A DNA stretch of 64,000 nt from Clostridium_AD sp050717545. Its GTDB lineage: Bacteria; Bacillota; Clostridia; Clostridiales; Clostridiaceae. The DNA is taken from assembly GCF_050717545.1 (NCBI RefSeq), contig NZ_JBOITN010000040.1, forward strand, positions 1 through 64,000, written 5' to 3'. Within the stretch, counting starts at the first letter, position 1. Every line of letters begins with the position of its first letter. The position numbers and the translations under genes are program-made. The notes beneath the pieces were generated by a model. That model was not told the DNA's origin. It made no database searches and saw only the letters and a list, made by a program, of their open reading frames with translations. This document shows positions 55,952 through 63,442 of the stretch, in pieces.

Positions 55952-57019
55952 TTGTTATACGTACTAATCTTAGCAGGTGGAAAAGGAACAAGACTGTACC
56001 CTCTATCTCGTGCGCAAAACCCGAAGCAGTTTTTAAATATTATTAATAATAAGAGCTTTTTAAGAAGCACTGTGGATAGAATAAAATGTTTAGTTGAAAA
56101 TGACAATATCTATGTAGTAACAAATGAAGATTATTTTGATAAAATTTGCGAGGAACTTCCGGAAATTAGAAGGTCAAATATATTTGTCGAACCTAGTAAC
56201 AAAGAGACCGCTACATGTATTGGTCTATCTGCTGCAAAACTATTAAAACAAGACAAAGAAGCGACAATGATTGTACTACCTTCTGATCATTATATAAAAA
56301 ATGAAAAGGAGTTCAAGGAAACAGTACTACAAGGAGTTGAAATTGCAAACAAAAAAAGAGGGCTAGTCACAATTGGTGTACAGCCCTCAAGACCAGAGAC
56401 TGGTTATGGTTATATAGAAATGGGTGATAGGGTAAATGCCGATATGCCTACCTTTAAAGTAGAACGATTTTTAGAAAAACCTAACACTGAAGTAGCTAAA
56501 GATTTGCTACTTAAAGGAAATTTCCTTTGGAACAGTGGTATGTTTGTATGGAGAGCAGATGTGTACTTGCGCGAAATGGAAAAATATTTACCTAAGATGT
56601 ATAAGAGGCTGATGACCATATACCAAGCCTTAGAGACTGATGAGGAAAATGATGTAATAAAAGAACAGTACAATGAAATAGATGGTATATCAGTGGATTT
56701 TGGAATAATGCAGAAAACAAGAAAAGCATTTGTTATAAAGTGTGACTTTGAATGGGATGATATAGGAACATTTGCATCACTTTCAAGGTTTTTAAACAAC
56801 TTACGAGGTAACAATGTTTTGGGTAATACATTTATGGAAGAAAGTGAAAACTGCTCGGTATTTGGTAAAGATAGGCTGATAATTGGATTTGGTATAAAGG
56901 ACCTTATAATTGTAGATGCAGGGGATGTTATTTTAGTGATGGACAAAAACAAAGATCAGGAGATTAAGCATCTGGTTAATGAACTTAAAGAACATGAAGA
57001 AACGGGAAGATATATATAA
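55952..57019 (+). CDS. manC: Mannose-1-phosphate guanylyltransferase
   Basis: 355 aa; TTG start behind GGGGTGG. Nucleotide-binding LAGGKGTRLYPLSRAQNPKQFL at residues 6-27, VLPSDHYI (about 109-116), GYGYIEMG, FLEKPN and NSGMFVW are those of GDP-mannose pyrophosphorylases. It makes GDP-mannose from Man-1-P and GTP. It lacks the C-terminal isomerase domain of bifunctional ManC. No other capsule genes are adjacent. Confidence 0.92.
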   Translation: MLYVLILAGGKGTRLYPLSRAQNPKQFLNIINNKSFLRSTVDRIKCLVENDNIYVVTNEDYFDKICEELPEIRRSNIFVEPSNKETATCIGLSAAKLLKQDKEATMIVLPSDHYIKNEKEFKETVLQGVEIANKKRGLVTIGVQPSRPETGYGYIEMGDRVNADMPTFKVERFLEKPNTEVAKDLLLKGNFLWNSGMFVWRADVYLREMEKYLPKMYKRLMTIYQALETDEENDVIKEQYNEIDGISVDFGIMQKTRKAFVIKCDFEWDDIGTFASLSRFLNNLRGNNVLGNTFMEESENCSVFGKDRLIIGFGIKDLIIVDAGDVILVMDKNKDQEIKHLVNELKEHEETGRYI

Positions 57020-57022
57020 ATG

Positions 57023-57061
57023 TTAATGAGCCTCGCTAAGCGGTGGGGCTTATTACTTTTT
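57023..57061 (+). terminator. Terminator after manC
   Basis: TAATGAGCCTC pairs with GTGGGGCTTATTA around GCTAAGCG, followed by CTTTTT. It marks the border between core genes and the repeat-rich array. Confidence 0.8.
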
Positions 57062-57140
57062 GAATAGATATCTCACTAAAAATACAAATATTTTGCCGGT
57101 ACTGATTTAGGAGGGATAGCTGTATTTTAAATATTATCTG

Positions 57141-57260
57141 GATTAGGTTCATTATTTTAAAAATATGGAAAACGTGTTATAATCTAATTATAGATTATGA
57201 ATATTTTGAAAGCGTAATATATGCAATATTGTAAAATAGATGAATCAGGATTATTTGAAA
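57141..57260 (+). promoter_or_regulatory. F0: first copy of the array promoter and leader
   Basis: TTTAAA, about 16 nt, then the extended -10 TGTTATAAT (TATAAT at 57178-57183), followed by the leader block AGATTATGAATATTTTGAAA and ATATGCAATATTGTAAAATA. The same arrangement recurs at 58585, 62510 and 63815 before unrelated genes. Here it drives the HAD gene. Confidence 0.75.
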
Positions 57261-57284
57261 TTCTGACATAAGGAGAAATGATTT

Positions 57285-57941
57285 ATGGGCTATGAATACA
57301 TATTATTTGACCTTGATGGTACACTTACCGACTCTGGAATAGGAATAACAAATTCTGTTATATACGCTCTCAAGAAATATGGTATTGAGGTGAGCGACAG
57401 AAATGAACTGTTTAAGTTTGTCGGGCCTCCCTTGTGCGATTCTTTTGAAAAGTATTATGGTTTTTCAAAAGAGCTAGCAAAGACGGCGGTAGAATACTAT
57501 CGCGAGTATTATAGAGAGAAAGGCATATATGAAAACTTGGTTTATGATGGATTGGAGAATTTGCTTAAAATATTAAAAGACAATAGAAAGATACTTATTG
57601 TGGCAACATCTAAACCCGAAGTGTTTGCGAAACAAATATTAGAGCATTTTAATATTTCAAAATATTTCACTTATATTGCTGGGAGTTCTCTTGATGGAAC
57701 AAGAATTAAAAAAGGGGAAGTTATTAAGTATGCAATTGAAAGTTGCAACATTTCTAATTTATCAAGAGTAATCATGATTGGAGACAGAGATAATGACATT
57801 ATCGGGGCAAAACAGGTAGGTATCAATTCAATTGGTGTTTTATACGGTTACGGCGATAGAAATGAACTTGAGAAAGCGGGTGCTGATTTTATTGTTGATA
57901 ATGTTGAAGGTATTGGAAGGATACTGTTACGTAATGAATGA
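57285..57941 (+). CDS. HAD-family phosphatase (PGPase/5'-nucleotidase-like)
   Basis: 218 aa. HAD motif I FDLDGTLTDS (residues 8-17, DxDGT), motif II VATSK (about 104-108), motif III lysine in IKKGEVI, motif IV MIGDRDNDI. Cap domain between motifs I and II. The closest look is phosphoglycolate phosphatase Gph or an NT5C-type phosphatase; substrate unknown. AAGGAG before the ATG. First cargo of the repeat array. Confidence 0.9.
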   Translation: MGYEYILFDLDGTLTDSGIGITNSVIYALKKYGIEVSDRNELFKFVGPPLCDSFEKYYGFSKELAKTAVEYYREYYREKGIYENLVYDGLENLLKILKDNRKILIVATSKPEVFAKQILEHFNISKYFTYIAGSSLDGTRIKKGEVIKYAIESCNISNLSRVIMIGDRDNDIIGAKQVGINSIGVLYGYGDRNELEKAGADFIVDNVEGIGRILLRNE

Positions 57942-57942
57942 A

Positions 57943-57969
57943 GGGTACACATTCTTAAAGAACACACCC
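57943..57969 (+). terminator. Weak hairpin after the HAD gene
   Basis: GGGTACACATTCTT and AAAGAACACACCC form an imperfect stem without a T-run. The following bases to 58155 have no other recognisable feature. Confidence 0.4.
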
Positions 57970-58156
57970 GCATCAGCTTAATTACTATATGCTAAATCGC
58001 ATCTATTTACTGGTTGCTACTCACCAACATTAATAATAGTGTAGACAGTAAGATTTTCAAATTCACTTCTTAACAGTAAAAAAATATAAGAATGTGGTAA
58101 ACTAAACATATAGATTATTAAAATAAATACATTAAAATAATGGATATAGATTATTA

Positions 58157-58280
58157 ACCAGTAAATAGATTCCACTTCGTTCCATACATTTACTGGAATA
58201 GGGTCGCATCAACCACCTAGTATATGGAAGTTAAGTAGATAGCCATGCGAAGATGCAGCATCTGATGTGAGTGTGACCTT
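58157..58280 (+). repeat. A1: structured repeat element
   Basis: Starts with a 9-bp inverted repeat, CCAGTAAAT (58158) and ATTTACTGG (58188), then an outer stem GGTCGC-ATCA (58202-58211) pairing with TGAT (58263-58266) and GTGACC (58273-58278), and an inner AGATG/CATCT hairpin. The second full copy (A2) is at 61976; a 3' fragment (A3) is at 63423. Confidence 0.75.
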
Positions 58281-58486
58281 AATTACAGATTATAGTTTTT
58301 AGCAGGCTCAGGCAAGCCTTCACAAATACTCCAGAGGTGCTTGTTTTTAGATTGATATAAAAATAAGCTAATGGGTAAACCTCAATAGTTTGTTAGATTG
58401 GGGATTGCAAAGGATATATGAGTTTAGATATTAGTTAGGGATTTGTAGGGAGATATTACTTTAAAGTTAGCTTTTAGCTTATCAAT
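58281..58486 (+). repeat. B1 and C1: repeated spacer
   Basis: B1 (58281-58413: TTACAGATTATAGTTTTTAG, GGCAAGCCTT, AATGGGTAA) recurs at 63444-63575. C1 (58415-58486: AGATATTAGTTAGGGATTT, GATATTACTTTAAA) recurs at 62200-62276. No coding capacity. The modules are mixed differently in each copy. Confidence 0.75.
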
Positions 58487-58488
58487 AA

Positions 58489-58532
58489 AAAACACTACTT
58501 CACCTAGGGGGAACCCAGTGTAGTAGTGTTTT
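58489..58532. repeat. D1: strong hairpin of the array
   Basis: AAAACACTACT pairs with AGTAGTGTTTT around CACCTAGGGGGAACCCAGTG. The minus strand carries a T-run after the stem, so it may end leftward transcription. Copies D2 (62279) and D3 (63598). Confidence 0.8.
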
Positions 58533-58584
58533 CATTATTTCATCAATTAAAAGGAATCGGTATCTAAATTATAGATTGTTTTAA

Positions 58585-58680
58585 AAAATATAGTAAACAT
58601 GTTATAATTTTATTAAAGATTATTCATATTCCGAAGATACGATACACGCATCATTGTACAATATTGTATAGTAATTTTAA
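58585..58680 (+). promoter_or_regulatory. F1: array promoter and leader
   Basis: Extended -10 TGTTATAAT (58601-58608), then AGATTATTCATATTCCGAAG and ACACGCATCATTGTACAAT. It drives the 52-aa membrane peptide. Confidence 0.75.
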
Positions 58681-58703
58681 TTGAAAGAATAGGGGGTATC
58701 TTT

Positions 58704-58862
58704 ATGGCAACTTTTCGTATTTTAAGTTTTATTAATCAAATAGTTATTTTAGGTTTATTGGGTATGGGTATTTATGGATTTGTATTATTTGTAAAACTTG
58801 CGAATAGAGGAATTAGAGCACTTGATATTTACATTAATGAAAAGACTAATAATAAATTATAG
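58704..58862 (+). CDS. 52-aa small membrane protein
   Basis: AGGGGG eight bases before the ATG. Sequence MATFRILSFINQIVILGLLG continues to a membrane helix (about residues 8-32), then a basic amphipathic stretch (KLANRGIRALDIYIN) and a polar tail. The build recalls small holin-like or type I toxin-like peptides, but also many harmless small membrane proteins of clostridia. Cargo of the F1 promoter. Confidence 0.7.
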   Translation: MATFRILSFINQIVILGLLGMGIYGFVLFVKLANRGIRALDIYINEKTNNKL

Positions 58863-58967
58863 GTACATATCTTTCATATAGGTTGAATAAATTCAATTAA
58901 TACGATATATGGAACTTTATATTCTAAACCGAAGCAAGTTTATATATATTGTTGAAGGTAAGGTAAA

Positions 58968-59186
58968 ATGGACCAATAAAGTAAGTTTATAGATAAGTTA
59001 ATTGTGTGTCTTCCTGAATTTGATAACATTACTAATATTATTTCAGTGTACTTAGGTGGAAGGTTTTCACGAGGAGATTATACTGTAACATTTACTATAA
59101 ACTACCTTTACTACACACTTGGATTACAATGTTTCATCAATCGTTTTGTGAATTTTAACACCATAGATTATATATTATTTTTATAA
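58968..59186 (+). pseudogene. Small gene with an in-frame stop
   Basis: ATG at 58968 behind AAGGTAAGG reads three codons (MDQ), then TAA (58977), then continues open for 68 codons (SKFIDKLIVCLPEF ... VYLGGRFSRGDYTVTF). The open part looks like real protein sequence. Either a decayed gene or translation starts at the GTG at 59004. The surrounding spacer to 59270 has nothing else clear. Confidence 0.45.
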
Positions 59187-59334
59187 TGCTAACTAACTTA
59201 AACAAAAGCTAGCTAAGCTATAACGATATTTTGACCTTTAACAGATAAATAATAATTTGTCAGTGAGCTATTTTTGTTTAAGAACAATTGTATTATAATA
59301 TAAGATTAATACATACGAAATTGAGGTGAATACT

Positions 59335-59700
59335 ATGGGGAAATATACAAGAGAAGAGTTGGAAGAAGCGTTACAAGTTATATCTTCAACTATCACTAAT
59401 TGTGAAAAAATGCAGCCTAAATTTGCGGAGAGTACGTCACAGCATACACTACTTAAGAACAGGATAAAAGCTCTATATATTTCAAAGGCATTAATATCAT
59501 ATCAAGATATTATGGACCAATATACAAAAGAAGAATTGATAGACTCCCTACGCCCTATATCCACAGTTATCAGCAAATGTGAAAAAGGACAGGCGAAATT
59601 TGAGGAAAGTACTCATCATTACACTCGCTTTAATAAACTAATAAAAGCCATGTATATTTCAAAGGGATTAATAACAGAGGAAATTAGTAAAAGAGGTTAA
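59335..59700 (+). CDS. Two-repeat helical protein of unknown function
   Basis: 121 aa. ATG at 59335 follows TTGAGGTG; a GTG at 59326 overlaps that site. Made of two similar halves of about 58 residues: KYTREELEEALQVISSTITN...LKNRIKALYISKALI and QYTKEELIDSLRPISTVISK...FNKLIKAMYISKGLI, each with a conserved CEK. Soluble, helical. A -10 TATAAT at 59294 is its likely promoter. It lies within the array but under its own, non-F promoter. Confidence 0.75.
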   Translation: MGKYTREELEEALQVISSTITNCEKMQPKFAESTSQHTLLKNRIKALYISKALISYQDIMDQYTKEELIDSLRPISTVISKCEKGQAKFEESTHHYTRFNKLIKAMYISKGLITEEISKRG

Positions 59701-59878
59701 TTTTTAGTTTTTTGTAAGACGATGAGTATAATGCTAATTTAGATAAATTTAAATTTTAAAGTTAAGTTAGTTCGGAATGTTTTTATAGGTTGAGTACATC
59801 TTTAAAATGCGATATAAATAACTTTGTAATCTATAACGCAATAACTGATGAAAATTATTCATAATAGACGAACTAATT

Positions 59879-59912
59879 AAAATCCATACAGTTAATAGGG
59901 TATGGGTTTTTT
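59879..59912 (+). terminator. Terminator in the 59701-60076 spacer
   Basis: AATCCATAC pairs with GTATGGGTT, then TTTTTG. It ends the two-repeat gene transcript; the remaining 160 bp are AT-rich and unremarkable. Confidence 0.75.
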
Positions 59913-60076
59913 GTTGTTGATAATTGCCATTTATCCCTAAAATTTTCAGTAGATTATATAAATAATAAAATATATAATAAGTTGATATTAGTGTCATATT
60001 TATGAAATAATCATGCTGGAGGTGAAAATAAAGTAAAGTTGGACAAGCGATATAATAATAGAAAAGGAGAGAAATA

Positions 60077-61741
60077 ATGGGGGGAAAAACTAATAGAAAA
60101 TTAATTCACATTCGATTATTAGCAATTATGTTTATTACCAGCAGTTCTTTATTACTTCCAGGTGTTATAGTTAAAGCAAATAGCGTGGTAATAGATAAGG
60201 CACCAACAGTTGGAACTATTAATGTTACGAACATATCAACAGACGGAAAGATAGTATTTGGAATTCCCAAAGTATCTGTTAATCCTACTGATGATAAGGG
60301 AATAACTAAAGTTGAGTTTTTTGCAAAGGCAGTTTCGGCACCAGACAGTGCTTATTATAAAGTAAGGACAGTTACGGCAGCACCTTACAGTGCTAATTGG
60401 GCTACAAGTCCTTGGGTTGCAGATGGGGAATATACTATTAAAGTTGTTGTATACGATACAACTAAACAAACTGCTAATGCAACAAGAAATGTAATAGTTA
60501 AAAACACAAAACCAATTGTTGTAGCTATAGATATTACAAACATAGATGCAGATGGTAAGACGGTAACGCGAATGCCAATAATATCTGTTAATCCTCTTGA
60601 TAACATGGGAATAAGTAAGGTTGAGTTTTATACAAAAGCGGTTTCTTCGCCAGATAGTGTTTATTATAAAGTAAAGACAGTTATCTCGGCACCTTACAGT
60701 ACTAATTGGGCTACAAGTCCTTGGGTCGCAGATGGTGAGTATATTGTTAAAGTTGTTGTATATAATACAGCAAACCAAACTACGGATATATCAAGAAATG
60801 TAATTGTTAAAAACAATAAACCCATAGTTGTAGCTCCGACGAATTTGTTATCAACAGCGAAAATAGGTACTAATGTCCTTTTGAGTTGGACAGCAGCTGC
60901 TGGAGCAGCGGGGTATGAAATTTATGAAGGAGCAAATAAAATTGGAACAACGACTATAGCTACTGATTTTATGGCTACTGGATTAAATTCAGGAACAAAT
61001 TATACTTTTACTATAAAAGCAAAAGATACCTTGGGAAACACTTCAGCAGCAACTAATAGTGTTACTGTAAATACAGAAGCTCAAGCACCAGTTAATCAAA
61101 TTACTCTAAACAGTTATGTTGCTAAAGCAATATCTGCATATGAGATAGGTAAATATTCATATCTTTTAAACAATGACTATCAGCATTACAATGGTGTAAC
61201 ACAAGATATAGTTTATAACGGTGCGACATTATTAAGAGCTAATCCAGATGGGAGCAAATCAAGTCATTGTGTAGGTTTAACCTTTGAGGTTTTCTTTAAA
61301 GCTATGCAGACAAGAAACACCGATGCTGGAATCTCAAAAGATAGTTTTAATAATATGTCTTATGAAAATATGACTGATGCTATGCTTACCTGGTATTCAG
61401 CATTAGGAACTCTAAAATCACAAGGTGACCAACTTGCGGCAGCTATTGAAAAATATGGTTTGGGAACAAGAATAACTAATCTTGAGGAAGTTAGAACTGG
61501 TGATTTCATAGATTTTAGCAGAACAACTGGTTCAGGACACACAGCTGTGTTTATAAACTGGATTAGAGATAACAACAATATTATTGGATTTAAATATTGG
61601 TCCACAAATGTATCTACTAATGGTATTAACTACAAAGAAGAGTATTTTAGTGACAGTGTTAAAGAGGGAACTGTATATAGAAACCAGCTTTATATTGGAA
61701 GGGTAAGCTCTTTGCAAAACTATAAGTCTTTCAATAAGTAA
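60077..61741 (+). CDS. Secreted Ig-like/Fn3 protein with papain-like C-terminal domain
   Basis: 554 aa, AGGAGAG before the ATG. Signal peptide of about 36 residues (ends VIVKANS). Two near-identical Ig-like modules of about 105 residues (41-146, 147-250; each with YSxNWATSPWVADGEY), one fibronectin III module (about 252-336, TNLLSTAKIGTNVLLSWTAA), and a catalytic domain of about 200 residues with C398 in SHCVGLTFEVF and H488 in GSGHTAVFINW, an NlpC/CHAP-like Cys-His order. Probably cuts peptidoglycan or another extracellular amide. The two Ig modules look like a recent duplication. Confidence 0.8.
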   Translation: MGGKTNRKLIHIRLLAIMFITSSSLLLPGVIVKANSVVIDKAPTVGTINVTNISTDGKIVFGIPKVSVNPTDDKGITKVEFFAKAVSAPDSAYYKVRTVTAAPYSANWATSPWVADGEYTIKVVVYDTTKQTANATRNVIVKNTKPIVVAIDITNIDADGKTVTRMPIISVNPLDNMGISKVEFYTKAVSSPDSVYYKVKTVISAPYSTNWATSPWVADGEYIVKVVVYNTANQTTDISRNVIVKNNKPIVVAPTNLLSTAKIGTNVLLSWTAAAGAAGYEIYEGANKIGTTTIATDFMATGLNSGTNYTFTIKAKDTLGNTSAATNSVTVNTEAQAPVNQITLNSYVAKAISAYEIGKYSYLLNNDYQHYNGVTQDIVYNGATLLRANPDGSKSSHCVGLTFEVFFKAMQTRNTDAGISKDSFNNMSYENMTDAMLTWYSALGTLKSQGDQLAAAIEKYGLGTRITNLEEVRTGDFIDFSRTTGSGHTAVFINWIRDNNNIIGFKYWSTNVSTNGINYKEEYFSDSVKEGTVYRNQLYIGRVSSLQNYKSFNK

Positions 61742-61808
61742 AATTAATAGTATTACGTTTCTAAAACAATTAGGTTAAAACACAATAATCTTTTATGTAG
61801 TAACAAGT

Positions 61809-61841
61809 AACCTCGTATCTAATTAATGATATGGGGTTTAA
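61809..61841 (+). terminator. Hairpin after the secreted protein
   Basis: AACCTCGTATC pairs with GATATGGGGTT. A second, stronger terminator (CCCAACTA with TAATTGGG, then seven T) lies at 61929-61971, just before element A2. Confidence 0.65.
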
Positions 61842-61975
61842 TATATTTAGATTATATTTATATGCTGGATGTAACATAATGTTGATATGTTCCCATTTAA
61901 GTAGACTGATTGGGCGCATTGGGGGGGGACCCAACTAAATATTCACAACTAATTGGGTGTGGATTTTTTTAGTAA

Positions 61976-62093
61976 CCAGTAAATAGATTTCACTTCATTT
62001 TATCCATTTACTGGGATGGGGTCGCATCAGCAACCTAGTATATGTAAATATGCGGAGTTAGGCAAAGATGGAACATCTGATGCCAGTGTGACC
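61976..62093 (+). repeat. A2: structured repeat element
   Basis: CCAGTAAAT (61976) and ATTTACTGG (62006), outer stem GGTCGCATCA (62020-62029) with TGAT...GTGACC ending 62093, inner AGATG/CATCT hairpin. The middle differs from A1, yet the pairing is kept. Confidence 0.75.
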
Positions 62094-62199
62094 TAATTAC
62101 ATAATATAATTTCTTATACAAATTTTACATTTATTAGTCTGCTGATAATACCCTATTGTAAAATATGGAAGTGGATACGCACAGGTTTTACTTTCTAAA

Positions 62200-62513
62200 A
62201 GTATATATGAACTCAAATATTAGTTAGGGATTTATAGGTAGATATTACTTTAAATTTAGATTTTAGTTTATTAATAAAAAAACACTATTTCACCTAGGGG
62301 GAACCCAGTGCAGTAGTGTTTTCATTAATTCATCATTTGAAAAGAATTGTTATCTAAATTATAGACTGTTTTGAGAAGTTTATTCACTGGTAGGATTATT
62401 AATTTAAGACATGCTATTAGTTATAATTACAAATAATGATATTAACAAAGTAACAGGCTATTAATTGGATAGTTCATAAGGTGTGAAAACTCACCTTTAC
62501 TTATTTTAACAAG
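62200..62513. repeat. C2, D2 and E2 repeats
   Basis: C2 (62200-62276) matches C1. D2 (62279-62322) is the AAAACACTATT hairpin. E2 (62333-62513: TTCACTGGTAGGATTATTAA, GTAACAGGCTATTAATTG) matches E3 at 63652-63814 and is missing from the first copy. The stretch 62094-62199 between A2 and C2 is unique to this copy and holds no gene. Confidence 0.75.
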
Positions 62514-62612
62514 GATTTTCTGAAAAACATTGTAAATATGTTATAATTTTATTAGAGTTATTCATATTTTGAAGATACTATAAATGCAGCATTGTAAAAT
62601 ACTACGATAAAA
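62510..62612 (+). promoter_or_regulatory. F2: array promoter and leader
   Basis: TGTTATAAT (TATAAT at 62542-62547), then GTTATTCATATTTTGAAGAT and AATGCAGCATTGTAAAAT. It drives the 59-aa peptide and possibly the toxin-antitoxin pair behind it. Confidence 0.75.
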
Positions 62613-62639
62613 CTATTTAATATAGAAAGGAGAATTTGT

Positions 62640-62819
62640 ATGGAAGTTGACTATGCTACAATTATTTTAATAGTTATTTACTGTGCTATATTAATTGTAA
62701 TTTTAGCAGGGATATATAATGCAATACAAGGATTTAAAAGTTTTGTTGATAGAAATAGAAAGATGGATGAAAAGATAGATGTTATTTTAGACAAATTAGA
62801 AAATAAAGAAGATAATTGA
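62640..62819 (+). CDS. 59-aa small membrane protein
   Basis: AAAGGAG before the ATG. Hydrophobic residues about 5-30 (ATIILIVIYCAILIVILAGI), then a charged amphipathic helix (DRNRKMDEKIDVILDKLENK). Single-span small membrane protein. Not similar in sequence to the 52-aa protein, but alike in size, layout and promoter. Second small cargo of the array. Confidence 0.7.
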   Translation: MEVDYATIILIVIYCAILIVILAGIYNAIQGFKSFVDRNRKMDEKIDVILDKLENKEDN

Positions 62820-62837
62820 TATTTAAAGTTGCCAATT

Positions 62838-62854
62838 CATCTTCTATGAAGATG
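62838..62854. promoter_or_regulatory. Inverted repeat before the antitoxin gene
   Basis: CATCTTC, TAT, GAAGATG just upstream of the AbrB-type gene. A candidate autoregulatory operator. Confidence 0.45.
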
Positions 62855-62862
62855 TTGCAGCT

Positions 62863-63150
62863 ATGAAGGAGATGACTAAAATAATTACTCAAATAAGAGA
62901 AAAATCTCAAATTACAATACCAAAAGATTTAATTAAAAAATTAAATCTAAAAGTTGGAGATAATATAGATATTGATATTGAAAATGGTAAAATAATTATT
63001 AAACCAGTTGTTATTATACCAAAATCTCAAGCATGGTTTTGGAGCAAAGAATGGCAGCAAGGAGAATCTCAGTCAGAGAAGGATATAGAAAATGGGCAGG
63101 TAGAAAGATTTAATTCAACTCAGGAGTTATTCGAAGACCTTGATAATTGA
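62863..63150 (+). CDS. AbrB/MazE-type antitoxin
   Basis: 95 aa. Swapped-hairpin DNA-binding domain in residues 5-50 (QIREKSQITIPKDLIKKLNLKVGD, then IIIKPV). The tail (WFWSKEWQQGESQSEKDIENGQ) is the usual toxin-binding helix. The start is uncertain: AAGGAG lies within the first codons, and an ATG at 62872 is also possible. Overlaps the toxin gene by 11 nt. Confidence 0.85.
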   Translation: MKEMTKIITQIREKSQITIPKDLIKKLNLKVGDNIDIDIENGKIIIKPVVIIPKSQAWFWSKEWQQGESQSEKDIENGQVERFNSTQELFEDLDN

Positions 63151-63409
63151 ACGTACTGATAAATTTAAAAAGGAATATAAAAAACTGCCTGAAAATATAA
63201 AAAAAGCTTTAAAAAAACAATTTGTAGTATTTATAGAACATCCTTCTCATAAATTTCATCCATCATTAAGAATAAAAAGAGTTCAAGGCACTTCAAATAT
63301 TTTTGAAATGATAATTACTAGGTCAATTAGAATGACCTGGCAGTATACAGAAGATGGTATATTGCTTAGGAACATAGGTAACCATGATAAAACATTAAGT
63401 AACCCATAA
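63140..63409 (+). CDS. RelE/ParE-family toxin
   Basis: 89 aa, TTG start inside the antitoxin gene. ERTDKFKKEYKKLPENIKKALKKQ, HPSLRIKRVQGT, and the C-terminal ITRSIRMTWQYTEDGILLRNIGNHDKTL match RelE/YafQ/HigB-like mRNA interferases, with basic and His residues near the end. Forms a toxin-antitoxin pair with the gene before it. An AbrB antitoxin with a RelE toxin is a known mixed pairing. Confidence 0.85.
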   Translation: MIIERTDKFKKEYKKLPENIKKALKKQFVVFIEHPSHKFHPSLRIKRVQGTSNIFEMIITRSIRMTWQYTEDGILLRNIGNHDKTLSNP

Positions 63410-63422
63410 TATTTTAAAGAAC

Positions 63423-63442
63423 CATCTGATGCGATTGCGACC
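63423..63442 (+). repeat. A3: truncated copy of element A
   Basis: Only the 3' end remains: CATCTGATGCGATTGCGACC. The left part, including CCAGTAAAT and GGTCGC, is missing, replaced by the toxin gene. The last bases read GCGACC where A1 and A2 have GTGACC. Confidence 0.7.

Noticed and set aside
58157..58280. Element A as a 5S rRNA pseudogene (it has GTTCCATAC and GGAAGTTAAG, as in 5S)
   Set aside because: The second copy lacks both similarities and the stems do not match 5S helices; the likeness is probably chance.
59004..59186. Independent 60-aa gene starting at GTG 59004
   Set aside because: No ribosome binding site before the GTG; treated as part of the interrupted frame starting at 58968.
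60236..60778. 180-codon antisense frame within the secreted protein gene
   Set aside because: It mirrors the repeated Ig modules, is cysteine- and isoleucine-rich in a non-protein way, and has no ribosome binding site.
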